Origin: Candidatus Fimenecus excrementavium
Lineage (GTDB): Bacteria; Bacillota; Clostridia; Oscillospirales; Acutalibacteraceae
Length of the DNA stretch: 64,000 nucleotides
Assembly: GCA_018712805.1 (NCBI GenBank)
Contig: DVGI01000030.1
Location: 18,358-82,357, forward strand
Direction: 5' to 3'
The notes under the pieces were generated by a model, which searched no databases, was not told the origin of the DNA, and saw only the letters and a program-made list of their open reading frames with translations. The position numbers and the translations under genes are program-made. Positions 49,591 through 58,327 of the stretch are shown here, in pieces; within the stretch, counting starts at the first letter, position 1; the number at the start of each line of letters is the position of its first letter.

Positions 49591-50927
49591 TAATTTTCCT
49601 GCACGTTTTTGATGATATTTTCGACCAAGGTTTTAAACTCTTTGTCACGGTCGATTCGATTTGCCACCGCGTCAATCGAATGTTTAACGGTGGAATGGGT
49701 TTTACCGTTGAAATATTTGCCGATTTCTTCTAAAGACATGCCGGTCATTTCGCGAATGATATACATTGCCATTTGCCGCGCGTCTTTGATGTTTTTATCG
49801 CGCTTGTCCGAGGTGATATTTTCGAGCGAAACGCCGGTCGTGTAAGAAACGCTTTCGAGAATTTTCTCGCGCACAACCGACACCGGCTGTGTGGTGTTCG
49901 TCAGTTCCTTAATCGCGTCTTTGGTAATTTCAATGGTCGGCGCGGTGTTCAAAAGCGAGCAAATCGCCTGCAGCTTTTTAATGGCGCCCTCTAATTGACG
50001 TACATTGTGGTTGACCTGCTCAGCGATATATTCCACAACGTTATTGGGCATTTCAAAATGAATGCTTTCCGCCTTGCTTTTGATAATCGCCATACGCATT
50101 TCAAAATCCGGCGGCTGAATGTCGGCAATAAGCCCCCATTCAAAGCGGTTTTTCAGCCGTTCTGTAAGCTTCGGGATTTCGTCGGGCGGGTTATCGGACG
50201 AAAGCACAATCTGTTTGCCGTCTTCGGTTAAGGAATTGAACGTGTGGAAAAATTCCTCTTCTATCGAGTTTTTGCCGGCAATAAACTGAATGTCGTCGAC
50301 CAGCAGCGCGTCGGCGCGCCGGTATTTTTCGCGCAGCTCATAGGTGTTGGAATTGCGGATGTGCTCAATAATATCATTGGTGAAATTTTCACTGGTGACG
50401 TAAATAATCGACGCTTCCGGGTTTTTGCTGCGCATATAATTTTCAATGGCTTTTAAAAGATGCGTTTTGCCGAGGCCGCTTTTGCCGTAAATGAACAGCG
50501 GGTTATAAGCCCGGCCGGGGTTTTCCGCGACCTTTTTCGCGGCGGCGTAAGCGTAGTTGTTCGATTTACCGACGACGAAGTTTTCAAAGCTGTTGTTGCG
50601 GTCGTTGATTAAAAGCGAGCCTCGCTCGTTGCCGTTTTGTTCCGCCGCTTGGGCTTCCTCCGGCTCCGGCTCTTTTTCGAGCAAAATAATTTCAACCTGC
50701 ACTTCAAAACCCAAAACGTTAAAAAATGCCTGTTCCAAAACCGAATTAAACCGCTTTTCAACCACGCCGAATTTAAAATCGTTGTCAATGCCGAGCGTGA
50801 CCTTTTCCCCGTCGAAGTTCACCACGCGCAGCGGCGCAATCCAAAGGTTGAAAACCGGGCTTGTAATTCCGCCCTCGGTTTTGATATATTGGCAGGCGGC
50901 TTCCCACATTTCCGAAAGAGAATCCAT
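49590..50927 (-). CDS. dnaA: Chromosomal replication initiator DnaA
   Basis: 445 residues; binds oriC boxes and opens the duplex. Domain I (MDSLSEMWEAACQYIKTEG), short acidic linker, AAA+ domain with Walker A YGKSGLGKTHLLKA and Walker B LLVDDIQFIAGK, then DNA-binding domain IV. The recognition loop reads GKTHSTV (residues 408-414) where the common form is GRDHTTV, so the base-contacting Asp is Thr. A GGGG ribosome site is weak. The 3' end abuts a repeat block, leaving no terminator of its own. The promoter is seen at 51.07-51.10 kb. Confidence 0.96.
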   Translation of the reverse strand: MDSLSEMWEAACQYIKTEGGITSPVFNLWIAPLRVVNFDGEKVTLGIDNDFKFGVVEKRFNSVLEQAFFNVLGFEVQVEIILLEKEPEPEEAQAAEQNGNERGSLLINDRNNSFENFVVGKSNNYAYAAAKKVAENPGRAYNPLFIYGKSGLGKTHLLKAIENYMRSKNPEASIIYVTSENFTNDIIEHIRNSNTYELREKYRRADALLVDDIQFIAGKNSIEEEFFHTFNSLTEDGKQIVLSSDNPPDEIPKLTERLKNRFEWGLIADIQPPDFEMRMAIIKSKAESIHFEMPNNVVEYIAEQVNHNVRQLEGAIKKLQAICSLLNTAPTIEITKDAIKELTNTTQPVSVVREKILESVSYTTGVSLENITSDKRDKNIKDARQMAMYIIREMTGMSLEEIGKYFNGKTHSTVKHSIDAVANRIDRDKEFKTLVENIIKNVQEN

Positions 50928-51072
50928 TTTGCACCCCCAAAAAGGAAAAACTTGAAATCTTGGTTTAAAATGCCTAAAAAGCTGTTTTTGCGCCGTTCGC
51001 GTATTTGCAAGAAATCGGGGTAAAACGGTAAAAACGGCACTTCAAGGCGATATTTTCAGAAATACACTTATT

Positions 51073-51101
51073 ATATTAGCATACTCCGAAAGATTTTTCA
51101 A
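51073..51101 (-). promoter_or_regulatory. Probable dnaA promoter in AT-rich region
   Basis: Minus strand TTGAAA (51101-51096), 17-nt spacer, TAATAT (51078-51073); leader of about 140 nt to dnaA. The AT-rich stretch 51061-51320 between dnaA and rpmH codes for nothing and could hold the unwinding element. Confidence 0.55.
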
Positions 51102-51291
51102 CTATTATTCGCTATATTATAAATAGTATATATATAAGAAGCCTTCCTTTGCCGATTTTAAGACAAAAAGGATTTTTTGTTTTGAAAAATTGCGAAAAAA
51201 CTACATATAGACAAAAAATTTTTTGACCGCACAATTTGTAGCATGCAGAACTTTCAAAAAGGAAAAAATCCCTTGAAATCCTAGAAAAACA

Positions 51292-51321
51292 TTGACAAAT
51301 CAAAAGAAATTAGTATATAAT
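51292..51321 (+). promoter_or_regulatory. Sigma-A promoter of rpmH-rnpA operon
   Basis: TTGACA (51292-51297), 18-nt spacer, TATAAT (51316-51321), 43 nt before the rpmH ATG. Divergent from the dnaA promoter. Confidence 0.85.
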
Positions 51322-51364
51322 TGTTTTCCGCAGATTCAAATTGGACAGGAACGGAGGATGCAAC

Positions 51365-51499
51365 ATGAAAAGAACTTATCAGCCGAAAAAGCGGCATCGC
51401 AAAATGGAACATGGTTTCCGTAAAAGAATGGCGACCAGAAACGGCAGAAAGGTTCTCGCCCGCCGCAGAAGCAAGGGCAGAAAACAGCTTTCTTATTAA
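51365..51499 (+). CDS. rpmH: 50S ribosomal protein L34
   Basis: 44-residue, very basic protein of the large ribosomal subunit: [20 protein letters not shown] at the N-terminus, then [20 protein letters not shown] and a short LSY end, matching the L34 family throughout. GGAGG precedes the ATG. First gene of the conserved rpmH-rnpA-yidD-yidC-jag operon opposite dnaA. Confidence 0.97.
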   Translation: MKRTYQPKKRHRKMEHGFRKRMATRNGRKVLARRRSKGRKQLSY

Positions 51500-51512
51500 G
51501 AAGGGAAGCCAT

Positions 51513-51854
51513 TTGAAAACGACGGTCACACTAAACCGAAACGGCGATTTTCTGAGGCTTTATAACCGCGGAAAATCCTTTACAAATCCTGCACTGGTTG
51601 TTTATTTGCAAAAGAACCGTGCGGGAATTTGTCGTATCGGCATAACCGTCAGCAAAAAAATCGGCAACGCGGTGGAGCGCAATCGCTGCAAACGCGTGAT
51701 TCGCGCGGCTTACCGTTCGCTTTTGCCGGAAATCAACGGCAATTACGATTTCGTTTTTGTCGCACGCAGCAAAACCAAATTCAAAAAAAGCACCGAAATT
51801 ATGGGCATCATGTCCGCAATGCTTCAAAAAGCGGGAGCCATTGAAAAGAAATGA
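51513..51854 (+). CDS. rnpA: Ribonuclease P protein component
   Basis: 113 residues; protein subunit that aids the RNase P RNA in trimming tRNA 5' ends. The signature [17 protein letters not shown](A)AYR (RNR motif, residues 46-63) is intact and the N-terminal strand region [16 protein letters not shown] is typical. TTG start at 51513 with AAGGGAAG upstream is chosen because homology begins at KTTVTL; the frame runs further upstream inside rpmH without similarity. It overlaps yidD by 4 nt. Confidence 0.93.
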   Translation: MKTTVTLNRNGDFLRLYNRGKSFTNPALVVYLQKNRAGICRIGITVSKKIGNAVERNRCKRVIRAAYRSLLPEINGNYDFVFVARSKTKFKKSTEIMGIMSAMLQKAGAIEKK

Positions 51855-52096
51855 AGAACTTTGCTATAAAATGCATTCGCTTTTATCAGCGCAGAATTTC
51901 CCCGCTTTTTCCGCCTCGGTGCAGATTTTACCCGACCTGCTCGCAATATATGCTGACGGCAATTGAGCGCTTCGGGCTTTTCAGGGGCGGTTTACTCGGA
52001 ACATGGCGACTTTTGCGGTGCAATCCGCTTTTCCCGGGCGGCTATGACCCGGTTCCCGAAAAGAAAGTAAAAAACGAAAAAAATAAGACAGAATAA
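51851..52096 (+). CDS. yidD: Membrane protein insertion efficiency factor YidD
   Basis: 81 residues. [34 protein letters not shown] and the later [16 protein letters not shown] are the family's conserved blocks, with Cys residues at PTCS and RCNP. It is amphipathic and aids YidC-dependent insertion. ATGA overlap with rnpA. A Lys/Asn-rich tail follows the conserved part. Confidence 0.95.
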   Translation: MKNFAIKCIRFYQRRISPLFPPRCRFYPTCSQYMLTAIERFGLFRGGLLGTWRLLRCNPLFPGGYDPVPEKKVKNEKNKTE

Positions 52097-52125
52097 GAGA
52101 ACAGCTCTTATTTGGAGGCACATAC

Positions 52126-53094
52126 ATGCAGATTTTGTATGAAATTTTAGGCGCCCCGTTCGGGTGGATTATCTCGTTGTTTTACGGGATTACGAACAAC
52201 TACCTGCTTTCGATTTTCTGCCTGACGATTCTTGTGCGACTTTGCCTTTTGCCCGCGTCGATAAGCCAGCAAAAAGGTATGGCGAAACAAGCGCGCTTAC
52301 AGCCGAAACTTCGCCGCATTCAGAAAAAATACGAAGGCGACCAGCGCAAAATCCAAGAGGAAACCCAGGCGCTTTATGCGCGCGAAGGCACTTCCGCGAT
52401 GACGGCGGGCTGTTTGCCGACGTTCATTCAGCTGATTATTATGCTCGGTCTTTTCCAGGTCAACTACCACCCGCTTTCGATGGTTTTGCGCATTCCCGAC
52501 TCGGTCGTGGATGCGCTCAAAGCGGCTGCAAAACCTCTTGCCGAGGCGACAAACCCCAACTTAAACGCGTCGCGTCTTGACTATCAGATGGAAATTCACA
52601 TCCTGAGCGTTTTTGACAAGATTGACAAAGGCGCAATTTCCGGTCTTACAAACGACATGATTGCGCGCATCACGCAGTTCAGCGACAAATTCAATTTCCT
52701 TGGCATGAACCTTTCTTCTGTGCCGGATTACAAGAGTTTCAGCGAGCTTTGGGCGATTCCGATTCTTTCGGGCCTGATTGCCCTTTTGATGAGCATTTAT
52801 TCGCTTATGCGTCAGCGCAAGTTAAACCCCGAAATGGCGAAAAACCCCGCAATGGGCTGCACGATGCTGATTACCCCGATTATGCAGGTTTGGTTCGGCT
52901 TCTTGTTCCCGGTGAGCGTCGGGCTGTATTCGATTATGTCCGTTTCGCTTTCTTTCCTGCAAATGGTGATTTTAAATCATGTGTATGCGCCGAAAAAAGT
53001 CTTGGCGCGCCTAATGGTGGAAGAAACCATTTATCGCCGCTCCAAAGAAGAAAATACCAAAAAAATGCAGAAGACTGAAAATGAGGAAGACTGA
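52126..53094 (+). CDS. yidC: Membrane protein insertase YidC/OxaI
   Basis: 322 residues, short Gram-positive form with no large periplasmic domain. Five hydrophobic segments, with the conserved groove Arg in LVRLCLLPASISQQKGM, a charged cytoplasmic hairpin (LQPKLRRIQKKYEGDQRKI) and a CLPTFIQLIIMLGLF helix. The N-terminus starts with a hydrophobic helix but has no lipobox cysteine. The loop between helices 2 and 3 (about residues 120-210) is longer than in Bacillus. Charged C-tail ends in Lys/Glu. Confidence 0.95.
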   Translation: MQILYEILGAPFGWIISLFYGITNNYLLSIFCLTILVRLCLLPASISQQKGMAKQARLQPKLRRIQKKYEGDQRKIQEETQALYAREGTSAMTAGCLPTFIQLIIMLGLFQVNYHPLSMVLRIPDSVVDALKAAAKPLAEATNPNLNASRLDYQMEIHILSVFDKIDKGAISGLTNDMIARITQFSDKFNFLGMNLSSVPDYKSFSELWAIPILSGLIALLMSIYSLMRQRKLNPEMAKNPAMGCTMLITPIMQVWFGFLFPVSVGLYSIMSVSLSFLQMVILNHVYAPKKVLARLMVEETIYRRSKEENTKKMQKTENEED

Positions 53095-53120
53095 CCTCAG
53101 AAATTAGGAGCTTGACTGTT

Positions 53121-54149
53121 ATGACTAGAGAATCGATTAAAACCGGCGCGACCGTAGAAGCGGCGCGTGTGGCGGCTATGCTCGAACTCGGGCTTACCGA
53201 CGAAGACGATTTCCACATGGAAGTTTTAAAGCTGCCGACCAAAAAAGTGCTCGGCCTTTTCGGCGGCTCTCCGGCGGAAGTAAAAATCACCGTGGAAACG
53301 CCCGATGAAACCCCGAAGAAAGCCCGCAAAGAGAAAAAAGAAAATAAACCCGAAAAGAATGAAAAAGCGGAAAAACCGCAAAAGGCGAAGGAGAAACAAC
53401 AGCCGAAAAAGGCTGCGCCGAAAGCGGAAAAACCCGCAAAAGAAGCGGAACCCGCGCAGTCCTTCGCCGAGCGCCGTGCGAGTTTAACCCCTTCCGACGG
53501 GCATCAGAAAACCGCAGAGTACATTGTTTCTATTGTGAAAGCCCTCGGCATTGAAGAATGCGAAGTCAAAGCCTATGACGGCGAAAACGAAGTTTTGTTT
53601 GAGCTTTCCTGCGGGGAAGATTACGGCATTGTCATCGGCCGCCGCGGCGAAACGCTCGACGCGATTCAGTACCTTGCGCGCATGGTGGAAAACAAAGGGA
53701 CACAAGGCTATAAACGCGTTTCTATCAATGTCGGCAACTACCGCGAAAAACGTGAAGCCGCACTTCAGGCGCTCGCCAAGAAAGACGCGGCAAGAGTGCT
53801 TCGCACCGGCAGAAGCTTAACGCTGGAGCCGATGAACCCCTATGAACGCCGCATCATTCACACCGCGATTCAGGAAATTGAGGGCGTCACCTCCTATTCC
53901 ACCGGCGTCGATTTGGACCGCCGCGTGATTATCGCTTCCGAAAACGCGCCGAAAAATGCACACGGCGACCGTCGCGACAACCGCCGCGGCAGAGGCGGCC
54001 GGGGCGACCGTCCGAGACGCGAACCCTATGTGCCCGACATCGCCGCAGACCGCGAAAAGAAAAACGATGTTGCCGGCGTTTCGCTTTACGGCAAAATCGA
54101 AGTGAAAAAGGACGCGGCTGAAGAAGCGTCCGATACAACCGAAGCATAA
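53121..54149 (+). CDS. jag: RNA-binding protein Jag/KhpB
   Basis: 342 residues. Jag-N domain (residues 1-50: GATVEAARVAAMLELGL, KKVLGLFGGSPAEVKI), a ~70-residue Lys/Glu/Pro linker, a KH domain with the GRRGETLDAIQYL loop, and an R3H domain (LEPMNPYERRIIHTAIQ). An Arg/Gly-rich stretch (RRDNRRGRGGRGDRPRR) and acidic end follow, which may add RNA affinity. Binds RNA with KhpA in other Bacillota and affects cell elongation. ATG 53121 suits the AGGAG site; an upstream TTG at 53112 is too close. Ends the rpmH operon with a terminator after it. Confidence 0.94.
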   Translation: MTRESIKTGATVEAARVAAMLELGLTDEDDFHMEVLKLPTKKVLGLFGGSPAEVKITVETPDETPKKARKEKKENKPEKNEKAEKPQKAKEKQQPKKAAPKAEKPAKEAEPAQSFAERRASLTPSDGHQKTAEYIVSIVKALGIEECEVKAYDGENEVLFELSCGEDYGIVIGRRGETLDAIQYLARMVENKGTQGYKRVSINVGNYREKREAALQALAKKDAARVLRTGRSLTLEPMNPYERRIIHTAIQEIEGVTSYSTGVDLDRRVIIASENAPKNAHGDRRDNRRGRGGRGDRPRREPYVPDIAADREKKNDVAGVSLYGKIEVKKDAAEEASDTTEA

Positions 54150-54170
54150 GAGGGCTCGCCCTCAAAGCGG

Positions 54171-54202
54171 CAGGCAGGGCGGAATCCTTGCCTGCTTTTT
54201 GT
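54171..54202 (+). terminator. Terminator after jag
   Basis: GCAGGCAGGG pairs with CCTTGCCTGC (one G-T pair), 6-nt loop, then TTTTTG. 21 nt after the jag stop and before mnmE. Confidence 0.85.
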
Positions 54203-54232
54203 TTCTGATATTTTGGGAAAGGAGACGGCTTG

Positions 54233-55594
54233 ATGTCTACTATAGCGGCCATTTCCACCGGTCAGGCGGCCGGCGGCATCGGAATTGTCCGAATTTCCGG
54301 CGAAAACGCCCTGAATGTAGCCGATAGAATTTTTAAAAGCGTGTCCGGGTTAAAATTGAATGAACTGAGCGGCTACAGAGCCGCGCTCGGAACGGTATTT
54401 TTAGAGGAAAAACCGGTCGATGAAGCGATTGCTACGGTTTTCCGCGCGCCGAAAAGCTACACCGGCGAAGACGTCGTGGAGCTTTCCTGCCACGGCGGGC
54501 TTTATGTCACCCGCCAGGTTTTGCGCGCCGCGCTCTCGGCGGGCGCCGTCGCGGCGGAACCCGGCGAATTCACCAAGCGCGCGTTTTTAAACGGCAAAAT
54601 GGATTTGACCAAAGCGGAAGCGGTCATGTCGATTATTTCCGCGCAGGGCGAACAGGCAAAAGCCGCCGCCCTCGGCACATTGGACGGGCTGTTATACCGC
54701 AAGATTTCCGGCATTTCCGGCGAGCTCAAAGGCCTTGCCGCGTCCCTTGCGGCGTGGGTCGATTACCCCGACGAAGAGATTGAAGACCTGCCCGACGATA
54801 AAATCCTTTCCGTTTTGGAAAACGCCGCGTCGTCGCTTTCCGATTTGATTGCGCGTTTCGACAGCGGCCGCGCGGTTTTGGAAGGTGTCGATACCGCGAT
54901 TGTCGGCAAACCGAACGTCGGCAAATCCACGCTGATGAACCTGTTGACCGGCACGGAAAAATCGATTGTCACCGAAATCGCCGGCACCACGCGCGACATA
55001 GTAGAAGAAACCGCTGTGGTCGGGGGCGTGGTTTTGCGCCTTTGCGACACCGCGGGGCTGCGCGAAACCGACGACAAAGTCGAAAGCATCGGCGTTGCGC
55101 GCGCGAAACAGAAACTCGAAACCGCGACGCTGATTTTAGCAGTGTTTGACGCGTCCGCGCCGCTCGAAAAACAGGACAAGGCGCTTTTCCCGCTTTGCAA
55201 AGAAAAGCACGCCATTGCCATCGTCAACAAAACCGATTTGCCGACCAAATTAGACACCAAGATATTAGACACTGTGTTTAATAAAGTGGTTTATATTTCC
55301 GCAAAAGAAAATAACGGACTCCAATCGCTCGAACAGGCGATTGCCGAAGTTTTAGGTACGGCAGCATTTGATTCAAGTGCGGCAACGCTGATGAACGAAC
55401 GCCAGCTCGCCTGCTGTTCGGCGGCGCTCGACGCCGTAAACGAAGCGCACGACGCGCTTTCTTCGGGCGTGACGCGTGACGCGGTGCAGGTTTGTGTGGA
55501 TTCCGCGATTGAGTCGCTCGACACCTTGACCGGCGAACGCGCGACGGAATCGGTTGTCAACGAAATTTTTTCCCGTTTTTGCGTCGGCAAATAA
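54233..55594 (+). CDS. mnmE: tRNA modification GTPase MnmE
   Basis: 453 residues; with MnmG makes the cmnm5 group on wobble uridine. N-terminal folate-binding domain (TIAAISTGQAAGGIGIVRISG), helical domain, G domain with GKPNVGKST, DTAGLRETDD and NKTDLPT, and the C-terminal FCVGK motif (Cys essential in the family). ATG 54233 follows GGAG by eight bases. Followed by mnmG with a 26-nt gap. Confidence 0.96.
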   Translation: MSTIAAISTGQAAGGIGIVRISGENALNVADRIFKSVSGLKLNELSGYRAALGTVFLEEKPVDEAIATVFRAPKSYTGEDVVELSCHGGLYVTRQVLRAALSAGAVAAEPGEFTKRAFLNGKMDLTKAEAVMSIISAQGEQAKAAALGTLDGLLYRKISGISGELKGLAASLAAWVDYPDEEIEDLPDDKILSVLENAASSLSDLIARFDSGRAVLEGVDTAIVGKPNVGKSTLMNLLTGTEKSIVTEIAGTTRDIVEETAVVGGVVLRLCDTAGLRETDDKVESIGVARAKQKLETATLILAVFDASAPLEKQDKALFPLCKEKHAIAIVNKTDLPTKLDTKILDTVFNKVVYISAKENNGLQSLEQAIAEVLGTAAFDSSAATLMNERQLACCSAALDAVNEAHDALSSGVTRDAVQVCVDSAIESLDTLTGERATESVVNEIFSRFCVGK

Positions 55595-55620
55595 GCCGCG
55601 CGGGGTGAAGAAGGTAAATT

Positions 55621-57492
55621 ATGCAGTATTTTGCAAAACAATATGAGGTCGCCGTCATCGGCGCAGGGCACGCCGGCATTGAAGCGGGCCTTGCTTCGGC
55701 GCGGCTCGGGTGCAGCACAATCGTTTTCACAATCAATCTCGATTGGATCGGCAATATGCCCTGTAACCCGTCTATAGGCGGCACCTCCAAAGGGCATTTG
55801 GTGCGTGAAATTGATGCGCTCGGCGGCGAAATGGGCAAGGCGGCGGACAAAACCGAAATCCAGTCGCGTATGCTCAACCGCGGCAAAGGTCCGGCGGTGC
55901 ATTCCCTGCGCGCCCAAATTGACCGCCGCGAATACTCGAAATATATGAAACACGCGCTTGAAAAGCAGGAAAATCTCGACGTCAAACAGGCGGAAATCAT
56001 GGATTTGACCCGCGATGACCAAGGTCTTTGGCATCTCACCACGCGCTTGGAAGCCGAATACACCGCGAAATGCGTGGTACTTGCAACCGGCACGTTCCTC
56101 GGCGGGCGCGTCTATATCGGCGACGTTTCCTATGAAAGCGGACCGGACGGTATGTTCCCCGCAACCGCGCTTTCCGCGGCGCTTTATAAGCTTCAAATCC
56201 CGCTGCGCCGCTTTAAAACCGGCACGCCCGCGCGCGTCAACCGCCGCAGCATCGATTTTTCGGTTCTGGAAGTGCAAAAAGGCGACGAAGCGACTGTGCC
56301 GTTTTCTTTCGACACCGAAACCCCGCCCGAAAACAAGGCGGATTGTTATATCGCTTACACCAACGAAGAAACCAAACGTGTGATTTTGGAAAATATCCAT
56401 ACGTCGCCCCTTTACAGCGGCAAAATTCACGGCGTAGGGCCGCGCTACTGCCCGAGCTTTGAAGATAAAATCATGCGTTTTCCCGACAAACAGCGCCATC
56501 AGCTTTTTGTCGAGCCTTGCGGGCTCGATACCGAAGAATTGTATTTGCAGGGTATGTCCTCTTCGCTGCCCGAAGCCGTGCAGTTAAAATTTTTGCGCAC
56601 CATCAAAGGCTTGGAGCACGTCGAGGTTATGCGCACGGCGTATGCCATCGAATATGACTGCGTAGACCCGTTGGCGCTCAAGCCGTCGTTGGAATTTTTG
56701 GATTTGCCCGGGCTTTTCGGCGCGGGACAATTCAACGGCTCGTCCGGCTATGAAGAAGCCGCCGCGCAAGGGTTAATTGCCGGCATCAACGCCGCGCGCC
56801 GCGCACAGGGGAAAGACCCCCTGCTTTTAGACCGCGCTTCTTCTTATATCGGCACGCTGATTGACGACCTGGTCACAAAAGGCTGTTCCGACCCTTACCG
56901 CATGATGACTTCGCGCTCGGAATACCGCCTTTTGCTCCGGCAGGACAACGCCGATTTGCGCCTGACCGACATCGGCCGCGAAGTCGGGCTTGTCGGCGAC
57001 GAGAAATATGCGCGCTTTGTGAAAAAACGCGAACAGATTGAAGCCGAGCGCCGTCGTGTGCAGGCGACCTCCGTCCCGCTTTCTGACGAGTTGCATGCGC
57101 TGCTTGTTTCACGTGAAACATCGCCGCTGAAATCCGGCGTGAAACTGGAAGAACTGCTCAAACGCCCGCAGCTCGACTACGAATGCCTTGCGCCGTTCGA
57201 CCCGACGCGCCCGGATTATCCGCCGGAAGTGTTTGAACAGGTCGAAATTGAACTAAAATATGAAGGCTATATCAAGCGCCAGCAGGCGCAGATTCGGGAA
57301 ATGCGCCGGCTTGAAAGCAAACAGATTCCCGAAGATATTTGTTATGACACGATTGACGGGCTGCGTCTCGAAGCGCGGGAAAAGCTCGGCAAAATCCGCC
57401 CGCAAAACGTCGGGCAGGCGTCGCGCATCAGCGGTGTTTCGCCCGCAGATATATCCGTTTTGCTGATTTATCTTGCAAAGGAGGGCGTCTGA
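55621..57492 (+). CDS. mnmG: tRNA uridine-5-carboxymethylaminomethyl modification enzyme MnmG
   Basis: 623 residues; FAD protein partner of MnmE. Rossmann FAD site VIGAGHAGIEAGLASARLG, NPSIGGTSKGHLVREIDALGG, GRYCPSFEDKI-type block (GPRYCPSFEDKIMRF), GYEEAAAQGLIAGINAA and the C-terminal helical tail. A perfect 16-bp parS site is embedded in the coding sequence at 57105-57120, encoding LVSRETS. TGATG overlap couples it to rsmG. Confidence 0.96.
   Translation: MQYFAKQYEVAVIGAGHAGIEAGLASARLGCSTIVFTINLDWIGNMPCNPSIGGTSKGHLVREIDALGGEMGKAADKTEIQSRMLNRGKGPAVHSLRAQIDRREYSKYMKHALEKQENLDVKQAEIMDLTRDDQGLWHLTTRLEAEYTAKCVVLATGTFLGGRVYIGDVSYESGPDGMFPATALSAALYKLQIPLRRFKTGTPARVNRRSIDFSVLEVQKGDEATVPFSFDTETPPENKADCYIAYTNEETKRVILENIHTSPLYSGKIHGVGPRYCPSFEDKIMRFPDKQRHQLFVEPCGLDTEELYLQGMSSSLPEAVQLKFLRTIKGLEHVEVMRTAYAIEYDCVDPLALKPSLEFLDLPGLFGAGQFNGSSGYEEAAAQGLIAGINAARRAQGKDPLLLDRASSYIGTLIDDLVTKGCSDPYRMMTSRSEYRLLLRQDNADLRLTDIGREVGLVGDEKYARFVKKREQIEAERRRVQATSVPLSDELHALLVSRETSPLKSGVKLEELLKRPQLDYECLAPFDPTRPDYPPEVFEQVEIELKYEGYIKRQQAQIREMRRLESKQIPEDICYDTIDGLRLEAREKLGKIRPQNVGQASRISGVSPADISVLLIYLAKEGV
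57105..57120. promoter_or_regulatory. parS centromere site inside mnmG
   Basis: TGTTTCACGTGAAACA, the full 16-bp palindromic ParB-binding consensus of Bacillota. In-frame in mnmG. Lies ~4.4 kb from the parB gene and 6 kb from dnaA. Confidence 0.95.
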
Positions 57493-58205
57493 TGCTTGAA
57501 AAAGCACTGCTTCTGGACACCCTCGCGCCGCTTGGGGTCACGCTTTCGGACGAAGCTTTTGCGCGCTTGGACGCCTTCGCAGAACAGCTGGTCGAAACCA
57601 ACCGGCAGTTTAACTTAACCGCGATTACCGAACCTGCGGACATGACGGTCAAGCATTTTGCCGACAGCCTTTCGCTGTTTTCGTTTGCGGATTTCCCGCA
57701 AAACGCGAAAATCATCGACGTCGGCACGGGCGCGGGCTTTCCGGGGCTTGTTTTAAAGCTTGCCCGCCCGGATTTGGAAGTCACCTTTTTGGACAGCACC
57801 CGCAAAAAGCTTGGCTTTATTGAAAGCGTTTTGCAAAACGCCGGACTTTCGGGCGAAATTCTCCACCGCCGCGCTGAAGAGGCGGGACAGGACAAGGCTT
57901 TTCGCGAGCAATTCGACTTTGCCACCGCGCGCGCGGTTTCCGATTTGCGCAATCTGGCGGAATACTGCCTGCCGTTTGTGAAGGCGGGCGGGTATTTCCT
58001 TTCGATGAAATCCGCCGGCGCCGACGAAGAAATCGCCGCCGCGAAAAATGCATTGCACCTGCTCGGCGGCAAAATTGAGCGTGATGAAGTCTTTTCCCTT
58101 ACGCCCGAAATGCCCAGACGCCTGCTTTTCATAAAGAAAATATCGCAAACCCCGCCAAAATATCCGCGTCCCTCTGCAAAAATCGCTAAAAATCCCTTAA
58201 AATAA
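57492..58205 (+). CDS. rsmG: 16S rRNA (guanine527-N7)-methyltransferase RsmG
   Basis: 237 residues; SAM enzyme methylating G527 of 16S rRNA. NRQFNLTAITEPADMTVKHFADSL precedes the SAM-binding motif IIDVGTGAGFPGLVLKL, then FLDSTRKKLGFIESV and DFATARAVSDLRNLAEYC. Good family match over the whole length; the last ~15 residues are a basic tail. Coupled to mnmG by a 1-nt overlap. Next to noc, the usual gidB-noc order. Confidence 0.95.
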   Translation: MLEKALLLDTLAPLGVTLSDEAFARLDAFAEQLVETNRQFNLTAITEPADMTVKHFADSLSLFSFADFPQNAKIIDVGTGAGFPGLVLKLARPDLEVTFLDSTRKKLGFIESVLQNAGLSGEILHRRAEEAGQDKAFREQFDFATARAVSDLRNLAEYCLPFVKAGGYFLSMKSAGADEEIAAAKNALHLLGGKIERDEVFSLTPEMPRRLLFIKKISQTPPKYPRPSAKIAKNPLK

Positions 58206-58251
58206 AAGGAAATTCCGCCGAAAACCCGCCTTTTTGGGCGAACGGTTTTTC

Positions 58252-58281
58252 TTTACAAACAGAACCTTCGCGTGCTATCCT
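58252..58281 (+). promoter_or_regulatory. Probable promoter of noc
   Basis: TTTACA (58252-58257), 18-nt spacer ending in TGC, TATCCT (58276-58281), 46 nt before the ATG. Confidence 0.45.
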
Positions 58282-58327
58282 TTAGGCAGTGAAAGCCACT
58301 GGACAAGCATTGCGGAGGTTGTTTTTT

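Noticed and set aside
50928..51364. Search for canonical DnaA boxes upstream of dnaA
   Set aside because: No TTATCCACA or TTWTNCACA found; only a single near match (TTTTCAACT at about 51095). AT-rich, so it might be the unwinding region, but that is not claimed.
55291..56499. Long antisense frame (402 codons) across mnmE/mnmG
   Set aside because: Opposite strand of two conserved genes; no family features.
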